Assembly: GCF_019039035.1 (NCBI RefSeq)
Contig: NZ_JAHNZT010000051.1
Location: forward strand, 1-42,188
DNA from: Citreicoccus inhibens
GTDB lineage: Bacteria; Myxococcota; Myxococcia; Myxococcales; Myxococcaceae
DNA: 42,188 bases
Reading direction: 5' to 3'
Below the pieces are notes generated by a model, which had not been told where the DNA came from, did no database searches, and saw only the letters and a program-made list of their open reading frames with translations. The position numbers and the translations under genes are program-made. Positions 20,175-28,389 of the stretch are shown piece by piece (position 1 is the stretch's first letter; each line of letters begins with the position of its first letter).

Positions 20175-21949
20175 GCGACAACGACACGAAGAAGCCCACT
20201 GGGGATGCCGTGGCCGTGGCGGCCCCGAAGCCCCCCGCTCCGCCTCCCGCGGGCCCGCCGCCCAAGCCGCAGCCCAAGAACCCGGGCTTCGTCACCTGCA
20301 CCATCGACGGCAAGGAAGTCGTCGTGAAGCCAGGGACGAACATGATCGAGGCGGCCAAGCTGGTCGGCTCGGACATCCCCTACTACTGCTACCACCCGCG
20401 CCTCTCCATCGCGGCCAACTGCCGCATCTGCCTCATTGAGGCGTCCAACGCGCCCAAGCTCGTTCCGGCGTGCCAGACGGCCCTGGCCGAGGGCGTCGCC
20501 GTCAAGACGACGACCCCGAAGGTCAAGGAGCAGCAGCGCTCGGTGATGGAGTTCCTGCTGCTCAACCACCCGGTCGACTGCTCCATCTGCGACCAGGCCG
20601 GTGAGTGCAAGCTGCAGGACTACTACATGAAGTACGACTACCGCCCCTCGCGTCTCGAGGGCGGCAAGGCCCTGAAGAACAAGCGCAAGGTGCTGGGGCC
20701 TCGCGTCGTGCTGGACCAGGAGCGCTGCATCATGTGCACGCGCTGCGTCCGCTTCATGAACGAGATTCCGCGCGAGTCCCAGCTCGGCGTCTTCGGGCGC
20801 GGCAGCCACGAGCGCATCGACGTGTTCCCGGGCAACGACCTGTCCAGCAACTACTCGCTGAACACCGTGGACGTGTGCCCCGTGGGCGCGCTGCTCAGCC
20901 GCGACTTCCGCTTCAAGGCGCGCGCCTGGTTCCTCTCCGCCACCCCGTCGGTCTGCACCGGCTGCTCGCGCGGCTGCAACACGTACGCGGACTGGATGTC
21001 CCAGGACACCTACCGCTACCGCCCCCGGGAGAACGAGGAGATCAACAAGAGCTGGATGTGCGACCAGGGCCGGCTCTCGTACAAGGAGCTCAACACGGAC
21101 CGCGTGCTGTTCCCGCTGGTGGGCCGTGAGAGCGCCCAGGCCAAGGGCAGCGCGCGCCCGGAGCTGACGCGCCAGGAGGCCGCGCAGGCCGCCGCCAGGC
21201 AGCTCAAGCCGCTGGTGGGCAGCGCGAAGCTCGCGGTGCTGGCCTCGCCGGTCGCCTCCAACGAGGCGCTGCTGGCCGGGTTGTCCTTCGCCAAGACGGT
21301 GCTGGGCGTCAGCGCGGTGTACGTGGGCGGCCGCCCGCAGGGCGCGGCGGACCACTTCCTGATGACGGCGGACAAGAACCCCAACCGCAAGGGCCTGGAG
21401 ACCATCGCCCAGGCGCTGGGGCTCGCCATCAAGGGCTTCGAGGACCTCTCGACGGCCATCCAGTCCGGCAAGGTCACCGGCGTGTACGCCATCGGGACCG
21501 AGGTGCCGGGCAACGCCGAGGCCTTCGCGCAGGTCGCCGCGAAGCTCGAGGTGTTCGTCGCCCAGGCGCAGAACGAGTCGCCCGTCACGGCGCAGGCCAC
21601 GGCGCTGCTGCCGGCCAGCGCGCACATCGAGGACGAGGGCACGTTCACCCAGCAGGACGGCATCACCCAGCGCTTCCGCAAGGCATACCCCTCCAAGGGG
21701 GACGCGGTGCCGCACTGGAAGTGGGCCGCGGAGCTGACGCGCGCGCTGGGCGGCGAGGCCGCTTGGGCGTCCGCGCGGGACGTGTGGCGCGCGCTGTCCA
21801 CCCAGGTGGCCGCGTTCGCCGAGTTCAACTGGGACAAGGCCTCTCCGCCGGACCGGGAGAAGCCGGGCATCAATCCGCTGCCGTCCGGAGCCGATGGGCG
21901 TCCGCCCGGGTACCGTGAGTTCGGCGCGCCGCGAGTGAGGGGAATCTAG
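20171..21949 (+). CDS. nuoG: NADH-quinone oxidoreductase subunit G
   Basis: A 592-residue subunit starting with GTG 20171 in the nuoD stop. A Pro/Ala-rich extension (about 1-37) precedes the [2Fe-2S] domain (YCYHPRLSIAANCRIC, PACQTA), the His-Cys3 ligand segment HPVDCSICDQAGECKL for N5, and a [4Fe-4S] set (CIMCTRC, VDVCPVGA). A further C-x2-C-x3-C-x27-C set (CTGCSRGC to MC) is present; this binds the extra cluster N7 in some bacterial NuoG proteins. The molybdopterin-like C-terminal domain is shortened relative to E. coli (908 residues). It carries electrons through the peripheral arm toward NuoI and NuoB. Confidence 0.93.
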   Translation: MSDNDTKKPTGDAVAVAAPKPPAPPPAGPPPKPQPKNPGFVTCTIDGKEVVVKPGTNMIEAAKLVGSDIPYYCYHPRLSIAANCRICLIEASNAPKLVPACQTALAEGVAVKTTTPKVKEQQRSVMEFLLLNHPVDCSICDQAGECKLQDYYMKYDYRPSRLEGGKALKNKRKVLGPRVVLDQERCIMCTRCVRFMNEIPRESQLGVFGRGSHERIDVFPGNDLSSNYSLNTVDVCPVGALLSRDFRFKARAWFLSATPSVCTGCSRGCNTYADWMSQDTYRYRPRENEEINKSWMCDQGRLSYKELNTDRVLFPLVGRESAQAKGSARPELTRQEAAQAAARQLKPLVGSAKLAVLASPVASNEALLAGLSFAKTVLGVSAVYVGGRPQGAADHFLMTADKNPNRKGLETIAQALGLAIKGFEDLSTAIQSGKVTGVYAIGTEVPGNAEAFAQVAAKLEVFVAQAQNESPVTAQATALLPASAHIEDEGTFTQQDGITQRFRKAYPSKGDAVPHWKWAAELTRALGGEAAWASARDVWRALSTQVAAFAEFNWDKASPPDREKPGINPLPSGADGRPPGYREFGAPRVRGI

Positions 21950-21951
21950 CG

Positions 21952-23379
21952 ATGAGTCGCATCCTGACAATGCTGGTGGCCATGGCCACCATCGTCGTCG
22001 CCCTCGCGGGCGGCGTCGCGACGGCGTACCTGGTGGGCGGCTTTGTGGAGGCCCACGGGTTCACGGGCGCCAGCCGGCTGACGAACATCGTCTTCCTGAT
22101 GCTCGTCTTCGTGATGATCATCGCCACGCTGCTCACGCTCGCCGAGCGCAAGTGGAGCGCGTTCATGCAGGACCGCGTGGGCCCCAACCGCGCGCGCCTG
22201 GGCATCCCGGGCCTGAAGAACCGCTCCCTCGGCGGCATCCCGCACATCATCACCGACGTGCTGAAGATGCTGACGAAGGAGGACTTCATCCCGGGCATGG
22301 CCAACCGGTTCCTGTTCAACCTGGGCCCCCTGCTCGCCTTCGCGCCGGTGTTCGCGCTGTTCGCCGTGGTGCCCGCGGGCCCGACGGTGACGGTGCTCGG
22401 CCAGAAGGTGGACATGGTGGTGGCCACGCCGGACTTCGGCATCCTCTACCTGTTCGCCATCGCGTCGCTGGCCGTCTACGGCACCGCGCTCGCGGGCTGG
22501 TCCTCGAACAACAAGTTCGCGCTGCTGGGTGGTGTGCGCGCCTCCGCGCAGATGATCTCCTACGAGGTCGCGCTGGGCCTGTCGCTCGTGGGCCTGTTCC
22601 TGACCTTCTCCTCCGTGCAGCTGCCCGCGCTGGTGGGTGACGTGGCCAACGCCCTGTCGCCGGCCACCGGTCAGGGCCAGTATCTGTGGAGCACGCAGGT
22701 GTTCGGGTTGGACATCGGCATCCCCGCCTGGGGCTTCATCATCCAGCCGCTGGGCTTCATCGGGTTCTTCGTCGCGTCCTTCGCCGAGACCAAGCGCGCC
22801 CCCTTCGACGTGCCGGAAGGCGAGTCGGAGATCATCGGCTACTTCGTCGAGTACTCCGGCATGAAGTTCGGCATGTTCATGATCTCCGAGTTCGTGGAGG
22901 TCGTGGTGCTGGCCGGCGTGACGACGGCGCTGTTCTTCGGCGGCCACAACCTGCCCATCTTCGGCGAGGCGCTGGCCAACAACGCCTTCATGCAGGAGCA
23001 CGGCTGGGTCTACGGCACCATCCTGGGCACGGTCTTCTGGCTGAAGGTCCTGTTCCTCATCTGGGTGCAGCTGGTCATCCGCTGGACCTTCCCGCGCTTC
23101 CGGTACGATCAGATCCAGTCGCTCGGCTGGAAGATCCTCCTGCCGGTGGGTTTGGTGAACGTGTTCGTCACGGCGGCCCTGGTGCTGTGGGATCCGTCGC
23201 TGCGCGCCCTCGGCGTGGTGGGCATCCTGGAGATTGCCGTCTTCGTGGCCCTGACGCTGTCGAAGAAGGAGAACTCGGAGGCCGGTGCGCACGGTGACGC
23301 GCACGGGCATGACCACGGGCACGCGGCGCCGGCTGGCGCCCACGCGGATCCCCACCCCTCTGCGGCGGGCGCGCACTAG
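21952..23379 (+). CDS. nuoH: NADH-quinone oxidoreductase subunit H with His-rich tail
   Basis: A 475-residue membrane subunit, two bases after nuoG, with about eight to nine helices. Conserved segments are LAERKWSAFMQDRVGPNRA after the first helix, and FAETKRAPFDVPEGESEI, the acidic loop at the quinone chamber. It links the peripheral arm to the proton-pumping arm. The family domain ends near residue 440; the remaining residues after SKKENSEAG are a Gly/Ala tail with eight histidines, not part of the usual NuoH. The tail probably faces the cytoplasm, though this depends on helix count. Confidence 0.95.
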   Translation: MSRILTMLVAMATIVVALAGGVATAYLVGGFVEAHGFTGASRLTNIVFLMLVFVMIIATLLTLAERKWSAFMQDRVGPNRARLGIPGLKNRSLGGIPHIITDVLKMLTKEDFIPGMANRFLFNLGPLLAFAPVFALFAVVPAGPTVTVLGQKVDMVVATPDFGILYLFAIASLAVYGTALAGWSSNNKFALLGGVRASAQMISYEVALGLSLVGLFLTFSSVQLPALVGDVANALSPATGQGQYLWSTQVFGLDIGIPAWGFIIQPLGFIGFFVASFAETKRAPFDVPEGESEIIGYFVEYSGMKFGMFMISEFVEVVVLAGVTTALFFGGHNLPIFGEALANNAFMQEHGWVYGTILGTVFWLKVLFLIWVQLVIRWTFPRFRYDQIQSLGWKILLPVGLVNVFVTAALVLWDPSLRALGVVGILEIAVFVALTLSKKENSEAGAHGDAHGHDHGHAAPAGAHADPHPSAAGAH

Positions 23380-23427
23380 GCCTGCCAAGGCGGCGGCGCA
23401 GCACGGCCGCCGCAAGCGAGACACGAC

Positions 23428-24189
23428 ATGGCGTACAAGGCGACCCAGGATCCCCGGACAGACCTCCGCGAGCGGACGTACATCCCCGAGCTGTTGCGCG
23501 GCCTGGCCATCACGACCCGGCACTTCTTCCGCAACATGTTCGGGACGCGCGACACCAACCCCCAGGTGGTGGACCGCAAGGGCCTCAGCCTGATGACGAC
23601 GGTGGAGTACCCGGAGGAGAAGCCCATCTACCCCGAGGGGTACCGTGGCCTTCACCGCCTGGTCCCGCGCGAGGACGGCAAGCCGCGCTGCGTGGCTTGC
23701 TACATGTGCGCCACCATCTGCCCGGCGCAGTGCATCTACATCGAGGCGGGCGAGTACGAGACCGAGACGGGCGACTCCGAGTCGCGCGTCATCGAGAAGT
23801 TCCCCACCCAGTTCGTCATCGACGAGCTGCGGTGCGTGGTGTGCGGCCTCTGCGTGGATGCGTGCCCCAAGGACGCCATCCGCATGGACACCGGCACGCA
23901 CACGCCCTCCGAGTACAGCCGGCAGAGCTTCGTCTACGACATCCCCAAGCTGCTCAAGGGGCCGGCGGTGTCCCACCCGTCGGATCCGTGGAACAAGCGC
24001 GAGGGCTCCGAGGAGCCGCACCACGTCCACAAGGAGGCCCACACGCGCATTGGCGAGGGGCTGGTGCAGCTCAAGACGCCGCAGCTCGGCGCGGGTCACG
24101 GCAAGGCGGGCGCGCACGGTGCGGGCCACGGCTCGCAGACGGTCGTCACCCAGCAGGGCCCCATCCAGGTGACGCGCTTCCTCAAGTAG
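23428..24189 (+). CDS. nuoI: NADH-quinone oxidoreductase subunit I with His-rich tail
   Basis: A 253-residue ferredoxin-type subunit carrying clusters N6a and N6b. The two motifs are C88-x2-C91-x2-C94-x3-C98 ([12 protein letters not shown]) and C136-x2-C139-x2-C142-x3-C146 ([12 protein letters not shown]). The conserved [11 protein letters not shown] segment follows. Residues after about 190 form an extra tail with seven histidines ([14 protein letters not shown] and similar) ending in TRFLK, making the protein longer than E. coli NuoI (180). It is the last nuo gene here, 48 bases after nuoH and followed by a terminator. Confidence 0.95.
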   Translation: MAYKATQDPRTDLRERTYIPELLRGLAITTRHFFRNMFGTRDTNPQVVDRKGLSLMTTVEYPEEKPIYPEGYRGLHRLVPREDGKPRCVACYMCATICPAQCIYIEAGEYETETGDSESRVIEKFPTQFVIDELRCVVCGLCVDACPKDAIRMDTGTHTPSEYSRQSFVYDIPKLLKGPAVSHPSDPWNKREGSEEPHHVHKEAHTRIGEGLVQLKTPQLGAGHGKAGAHGAGHGSQTVVTQQGPIQVTRFLK

Positions 24190-24214
24190 CGCGCCGTCCC
24201 CTTCCTGTCTCCTC

Positions 24215-24260
24215 CCGGCCTGCCGCACCGTGAGTCACGGTTCGGCGGGCCGGTGCCTTT
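24215..24260 (+). terminator. Intrinsic terminator after nuoI
   Basis: An 11-bp stem with one G-T pair (24215-24225 with 24243-24253), a small internal loop, then a 5-bp stem CCGTG/CACGG with loop AGT. TGCCTTTT follows the stem. It lies 25 bases after the nuoI stop and is the most classical terminator seen in the window. Confidence 0.7.
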
Positions 24261-24414
24261 TCCGGGTGCGTGTGGTGACGCTGAAGCTCTTCAATGCAGC
24301 TAGCGACGAGCGGCCCGGGTGGACACGCGAAGGAGCGGAGTGCGCGCAGGTCGACAGCCGCGCGCGCCCGGGCCTTCCGGTGGGGACCGCGGCCTCCCTA
24401 GCGTGGGAGTCCCC

Positions 24415-24780
24415 ATGAAGCGCTACCGCCTCTCGGTGTGCAAGGGTTCGAGCTGTCGGGCAGGTGGCGCGGACAGCGTCCACGCCGCGGCGCGAGAGGA
24501 GCTGACCGCCCGGGGGCTGGTGCCGCGCTGCGAGCTGTACCGCGGGGGCTGCTACGGCTTCTGCCACATGGGGCCCAACGTGGTGGTGCGCGAGGACACG
24601 GGCCGCAAGAAGGACCCGCTCTCGCCCGAGGACTACCAACTCATGGGCTGGGAGGGCGAGGTCTACTACTCGGCCATGACGGCGGAGAAGATGCGCCGCG
24701 TGGTGGCCGAGCACGTCCAGCAGGACGCGCCCGTGCGCGAGCTGTTCGGCCAGCCAGACTCGGACTCGGGCGAGGAGTAG
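24415..24780 (+). CDS. Thioredoxin-like [2Fe-2S] ferredoxin
   Basis: A 121-residue protein with ATG 24415 and GGGAG five bases upstream. The thioredoxin-like fold of the NuoE/Shethna-type ferredoxins is indicated by KRYRLSVCKGSSCRAGG with the first cysteine pair and RGGCYGFCHMGPNVVV with the second, giving the C-x4-C ... C-x3-C ligand pattern. It probably shuttles one electron in the cytoplasm. It is 225 bases downstream of nuoI, beyond the terminator, with its own short leader. As nuoE and nuoF are absent from the window, a link to complex I is tempting but only positional; stand-alone members of this family exist in many bacteria. Confidence 0.85.
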   Translation: MKRYRLSVCKGSSCRAGGADSVHAAAREELTARGLVPRCELYRGGCYGFCHMGPNVVVREDTGRKKDPLSPEDYQLMGWEGEVYYSAMTAEKMRRVVAEHVQQDAPVRELFGQPDSDSGEE

Positions 24781-24787
24781 CGCCCGC

Positions 24788-27376
24788 TCACTGCTCGCCG
24801 AGCGGATGCACGCCGTCCCACTCCTCGGGTGGGGGCGCGAGGATGAGGCCCTGGCAGCGCTCGGCATAGACGGCCGCCACGGTGTCGCCGTACTCGGTGG
24901 CGCAGCGGCGGAAGTGCTCCTGCGCATCCAGGAAACGCCGCTGGTGGTACGCGGTGAGGGCCTTCTCGTAGAGCGTGAGGCCCTCCTGCATCTTCGCGGT
25001 GAAGTCACCGCGCCGGCCCAGCAGCTCGTGCAGGCGCAGGGGCTGCGCGCGGTTGCGCAGGCGCACGCGGTCCACCTCGCGGAAGACGTAGCTGTCGCGG
25101 GCGAGCTGCGCGGTGGCCTCGCCCACCAGCACGTAGGTGCCGTAGGCCTTGTTGGCGGCCTCCAGGCGGCTGGCCATGTTCACCGCCTCGCCCATCACGG
25201 TGTAGTTGGACTTCAGCTCGCTGCCCATGTCGCCCACCAGCACCTCGCCCGTGTCCAGGCCGGCGCGGAAGGTGAGGCGGTGGCCGAACTTCTTCTCCCA
25301 GAGGGGCTGCTTCTCGGCGAGCACCGCGCGCATCTTCAGCGCGGCCTCGCAGGCCAGGTGCGCGTGCCGGTCCGTGCGCACGGGCGCGCCCCAGAACGCC
25401 ATCACCGCGTCGCCCACGTACTTGTCCACCTGCCCCGCCGTCGAGCGCACCACCGCCGTCATCTCGGTGAGGTAGGCGTTGAGCAACTGCACGAGCTGCT
25501 CGGGCGGCATCTGCTCGGACAGGCGCGTGAAGCCGTCGATGTCGGAGAGGTACACCGTCATCTTGCGGCGCTCGGGCCTCATGAGGCTGACGTCCCGAGC
25601 AACCAACCGCGCGACCTCCGGGCTGACGTAGCGGCCGAGCGCGCTGTGGACGAAGTCGCGCACGTCCTGCTCGTTGCGGAAGGCGTAGACGGTGGTGGAG
25701 ACGAACGCGAAGGCCATGGCCAGGAGCGGCCCGGCCACGGCGACCCACAGGCGGTCCTCGACGAAGAGGTAGCCAGACAGGGCCACGTAGCCCGCCGCCG
25801 CCGCGCCCAGGCCGCCCACGTACAACAGCGCGCCACCGAGCGACCGCAGGAGCCAGCTGATGGACAGCGCGAGGAACGCCCCGAGGAAGGCGAGCCCCAC
25901 CGTCAGCCCGAGGTCCAGGTCCGTGCCCGCGCGCGAGATGCCCTCCGACTGGAGGATGTTGGCCAGCGACTGGCCGAGGATGGCGCCGCCCGGCAGTCCG
26001 TGCCCGATGGGCGTGTCGCGCCCTTCCGGGGCATAGCTCGTCGTGTTGGTGAGGATGACGGCGCGCCCCTGCAAGTCGTTCTCGAAGCGCGGAGGTCGCT
26101 CGTCCTGCGCGTCGAAGAGGTTGACGAGCACGTTCCAGCCACGAATGGAGCGCCCGAGCGAGCCCCGCGTCCCGCGCCCCGCGACGGGTGAGTCAAAGCG
26201 CACGAGGCTGTAGCCCGACTCGTCCATGGGGACCGAGTACGCCTCGCCGATGTAGAGCCGCCCCTGCGCGTAGCGGAGCTGCCGCGTGCCCGCCAGTCGC
26301 ATGGCGGCGGCCAGCGGGAGCGAGGGCAACACGTGACGCTCACCGCCGCGCGGGCTGTAGAGCACGAGATGCGGCACGCCGCGCACCACGCCATCCGGAT
26401 CCGCCGACAGCGTCGCGGCGCCGTAGCCGCTCGCCGCGCCCAGCAACGGCGTCACGGGGTGCTGAAGCTGGCGCACCTCGACGAGCTTCTCGGGATCCAA
26501 GCCCTGCACCACGACCTCGGTCATCGCCACGAACAGGTCCGTGGAGGACAAGGCGTACGCGTCATCCGTGGCGCGGCGCTCCTGGACCGCGGGCTGTGCC
26601 TCACCGAGCTGCGCCCCGAGGAGACGGCCCTCGCCTTCATCCGCCACGCCGGCCCAGACCTCCATGGCGCTGCCCGCGGGGATGACGAAGGCGGGCCGGC
26701 GCAAGGTGAGGACGGTCTGCGCGCGTGCGCGGGCCTCGGCCAACGCGGCGTAGGTGCCCAACCGAACGCGATAGGGCCACAGCCGCCCGGCGAGCGGCAT
26801 GGTCCGCGCGCCCTCCGAGCCCCAGCCGAACGCGAGCACCGAGTGGCCAGGGTCCTCGTCGAGCAGCTCGCGAAAAGCGTCATCGTCCTCGGACAGCGCC
26901 GAGCGCCCCGCCTTGGGGCTCACCGTGCACGCGCGCGGACTGAGCTCGGGGTAGAGCGAATCGAGCACGACCAGCGAGGCGCCCTCGCCCACCAGCCGGT
27001 GCACCATGCTGCCCACCACCTGGCGAGGCCACGGGTACGCGGCGATGCCCGGGCGCACGCTCTGCTGCGCTTCGGCGAGCGTCTCGTCATCGACGGCGAC
27101 GACCACGACCCGGTCCGAGCGCTCCGAGCGTTCGCCCAGCTTGCGCACGCGCCAGTCGTAGAAGACGCGCTCCCAGGAGTCCACCCCGCGCGAGGCCGCT
27201 TCCAACAGGCCCGTGGGCGATAACAGACTCGGCGCCTCGTCCGCGGAGGCGACGCGCGGCGGACGCTGCGACACGAGCAGCCCCATCAAGCTGCCGAAGA
27301 GGGCCGCCTGTAGGAGTGAGAAGCCGAGGCGCTTGAGGAAACGCCGACCAGCGGAATGGGCTCGGAGACCTTGCAC
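24788..27376 (-). CDS. CHASE2-domain adenylate/guanylate cyclase
   Basis: About 862 residues from GTG 27376; the frame is open to 27505, but those upstream starts overlap the divergent lipoprotein gene. It has one N-terminal helix (LGFSLLQAALFGSLMGLL), a large extracytoplasmic CHASE2 domain (about 70-490: RVVVVAVDDETL, YPWPRQVVGSMVHRL, VVLDSLYPE), three helices (about 510-600), then the class III catalytic domain with YLSDIDGFTRLSEQMPP and DKYVGDAVMAFWGAPV giving both metal aspartates and Lys, and MGEAVNMASRLEAA. A TPR-like helical tail closes the protein. It is a transmembrane sensor that makes cAMP (or cGMP) in response to an unknown outer signal. Its stop is eight bases from the convergent ferredoxin stop. 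Confidence 0.92.
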   Translation of the reverse strand: MQGLRAHSAGRRFLKRLGFSLLQAALFGSLMGLLVSQRPPRVASADEAPSLLSPTGLLEAASRGVDSWERVFYDWRVRKLGERSERSDRVVVVAVDDETLAEAQQSVRPGIAAYPWPRQVVGSMVHRLVGEGASLVVLDSLYPELSPRACTVSPKAGRSALSEDDDAFRELLDEDPGHSVLAFGWGSEGARTMPLAGRLWPYRVRLGTYAALAEARARAQTVLTLRRPAFVIPAGSAMEVWAGVADEGEGRLLGAQLGEAQPAVQERRATDDAYALSSTDLFVAMTEVVVQGLDPEKLVEVRQLQHPVTPLLGAASGYGAATLSADPDGVVRGVPHLVLYSPRGGERHVLPSLPLAAAMRLAGTRQLRYAQGRLYIGEAYSVPMDESGYSLVRFDSPVAGRGTRGSLGRSIRGWNVLVNLFDAQDERPPRFENDLQGRAVILTNTTSYAPEGRDTPIGHGLPGGAILGQSLANILQSEGISRAGTDLDLGLTVGLAFLGAFLALSISWLLRSLGGALLYVGGLGAAAAGYVALSGYLFVEDRLWVAVAGPLLAMAFAFVSTTVYAFRNEQDVRDFVHSALGRYVSPEVARLVARDVSLMRPERRKMTVYLSDIDGFTRLSEQMPPEQLVQLLNAYLTEMTAVVRSTAGQVDKYVGDAVMAFWGAPVRTDRHAHLACEAALKMRAVLAEKQPLWEKKFGHRLTFRAGLDTGEVLVGDMGSELKSNYTVMGEAVNMASRLEAANKAYGTYVLVGEATAQLARDSYVFREVDRVRLRNRAQPLRLHELLGRRGDFTAKMQEGLTLYEKALTAYHQRRFLDAQEHFRRCATEYGDTVAAVYAERCQGLILAPPPEEWDGVHPLGEQ

Positions 27377-27425
27377 GGACGGGCAGAGGATACTCCGGCC
27401 AGCGCCTTGGTATGCTCCTGCCCCC

Positions 27426-28292
27426 ATGAAACGACTCCTCCTTTCCGCCGCAGCCGTCGCCTCCTTGCTCGCGCCCCTGGCCTGCGACCTGGAGAAGGCC
27501 GGCAATCAGCTCTCCGCCGACCACGTCATGGTCGGCACCTTGTTGGCGACCCCACGGGTGGACGTCTCCGCGTCCGCGATGGCGGGGTTCGACGCGGGCA
27601 CCTTCGGCGGGGACGCAGGGGCCGATGTCATCTCCCTGCCCGCGCAGACCGCGGCCTTCGTCTTCTTCGGCACCAAGTCCGGAGCCAACGCCTCGCCCTC
27701 GGGCGTGTCGGGGGCCAACGTGGAGCTCAAGGCAGGCAGCGAGCCGGGCGTGGCGCTCACCGCGGATGGCTCGGGCAGCTACAGCCGCAGCAGCAATGGC
27801 GAGTCGGGGCTCGTGTACCAGTCTGGCGCGACGTACCAGTTCATCGCGACGGAGAGCGGCACGCGCTACGTGGGCCACGTGGAGGACTCGCCGACGAAGG
27901 AGAGCATCACGGCCTTCCATCCGCCCGAGGGGTTCGTGCGGCTCGCGGCGAACACGGCGTTCAGCTTCGATCGCGCCGCCGCCCCCGCGGGCAAGGACCG
28001 CACGCTGGGCTTCGTCACGGTGGTGCCGCTGAGCTCGGATGGCCAGAAGGGCGAGCCCACGTACTCCAACGTCCCCACCTCGCCGGTCGAGTTCCTCCAA
28101 CTCGTCGCGGTGCCCGCCACGTTCCGAGAGGCCCGGGTCACGATTCCCGCGGCGGCGTTCCCCAAGGCAGCGCAGACCTATCTGGTCATCTTCCAGGCCG
28201 TGCGCATGGGCGGCGCGGAGACTGACAACCTGTTCCTCGGAAGCGCGCTGCTCGCCGGGACCGCGGAAGTCGGCATCTTCCGAACGAACTGA
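27426..28292 (+). CDS. Putative lipoprotein of unknown function
   Basis: A 288-residue secreted protein starting at ATG 27426. The signal peptide MKRLLLSAAAVASLLAPLAC ends in a lipobox with Cys20, so it is lipid-anchored; Asp at +2 (CDLE) would favour inner-membrane retention under the E. coli rule, which may not hold here. The mature part is rich in Gly, Ser, Ala and Thr, with beta-type alternation and a segment resembling a carboxypeptidase-regulatory-like fold (VSGANVELKAGSE, SGSYSRSS, YVGHVEDSPTK). I cannot assign a family. It is divergent from the CHASE2 cyclase, with only 49 bases between the starts, so the two may share a regulatory region. Confidence 0.75.
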   Translation: MKRLLLSAAAVASLLAPLACDLEKAGNQLSADHVMVGTLLATPRVDVSASAMAGFDAGTFGGDAGADVISLPAQTAAFVFFGTKSGANASPSGVSGANVELKAGSEPGVALTADGSGSYSRSSNGESGLVYQSGATYQFIATESGTRYVGHVEDSPTKESITAFHPPEGFVRLAANTAFSFDRAAAPAGKDRTLGFVTVVPLSSDGQKGEPTYSNVPTSPVEFLQLVAVPATFREARVTIPAAAFPKAAQTYLVIFQAVRMGGAETDNLFLGSALLAGTAEVGIFRTN

Positions 28293-28389
28293 GCCAGCGC
28301 CCTGCCCCACCCGCTCCGGACCTTCCGCTCCGGCGCACGCGGTTGCGCGCAAGCCGTGTCATGCGCGGGGCGCCGAGCGGTCCGCGCGC

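Noticed and set aside
19970-21970. A 666-codon open frame antisense to nuoD/nuoG
   Set aside because: Same shadow effect; the plus-strand genes carry all expected Fe-S motifs.
21946-24228. A 760-codon open frame antisense to nuoH and nuoI
   Set aside because: Shadow of well-recognised nuo genes; the translation is Arg/His/Leu-rich with no motif or ribosome site.
27377-27505. N-terminal extension of the CHASE2 cyclase
   Set aside because: It would overlap the signal peptide coding part of the divergent lipoprotein gene; the membrane helix starts after GTG 27376.
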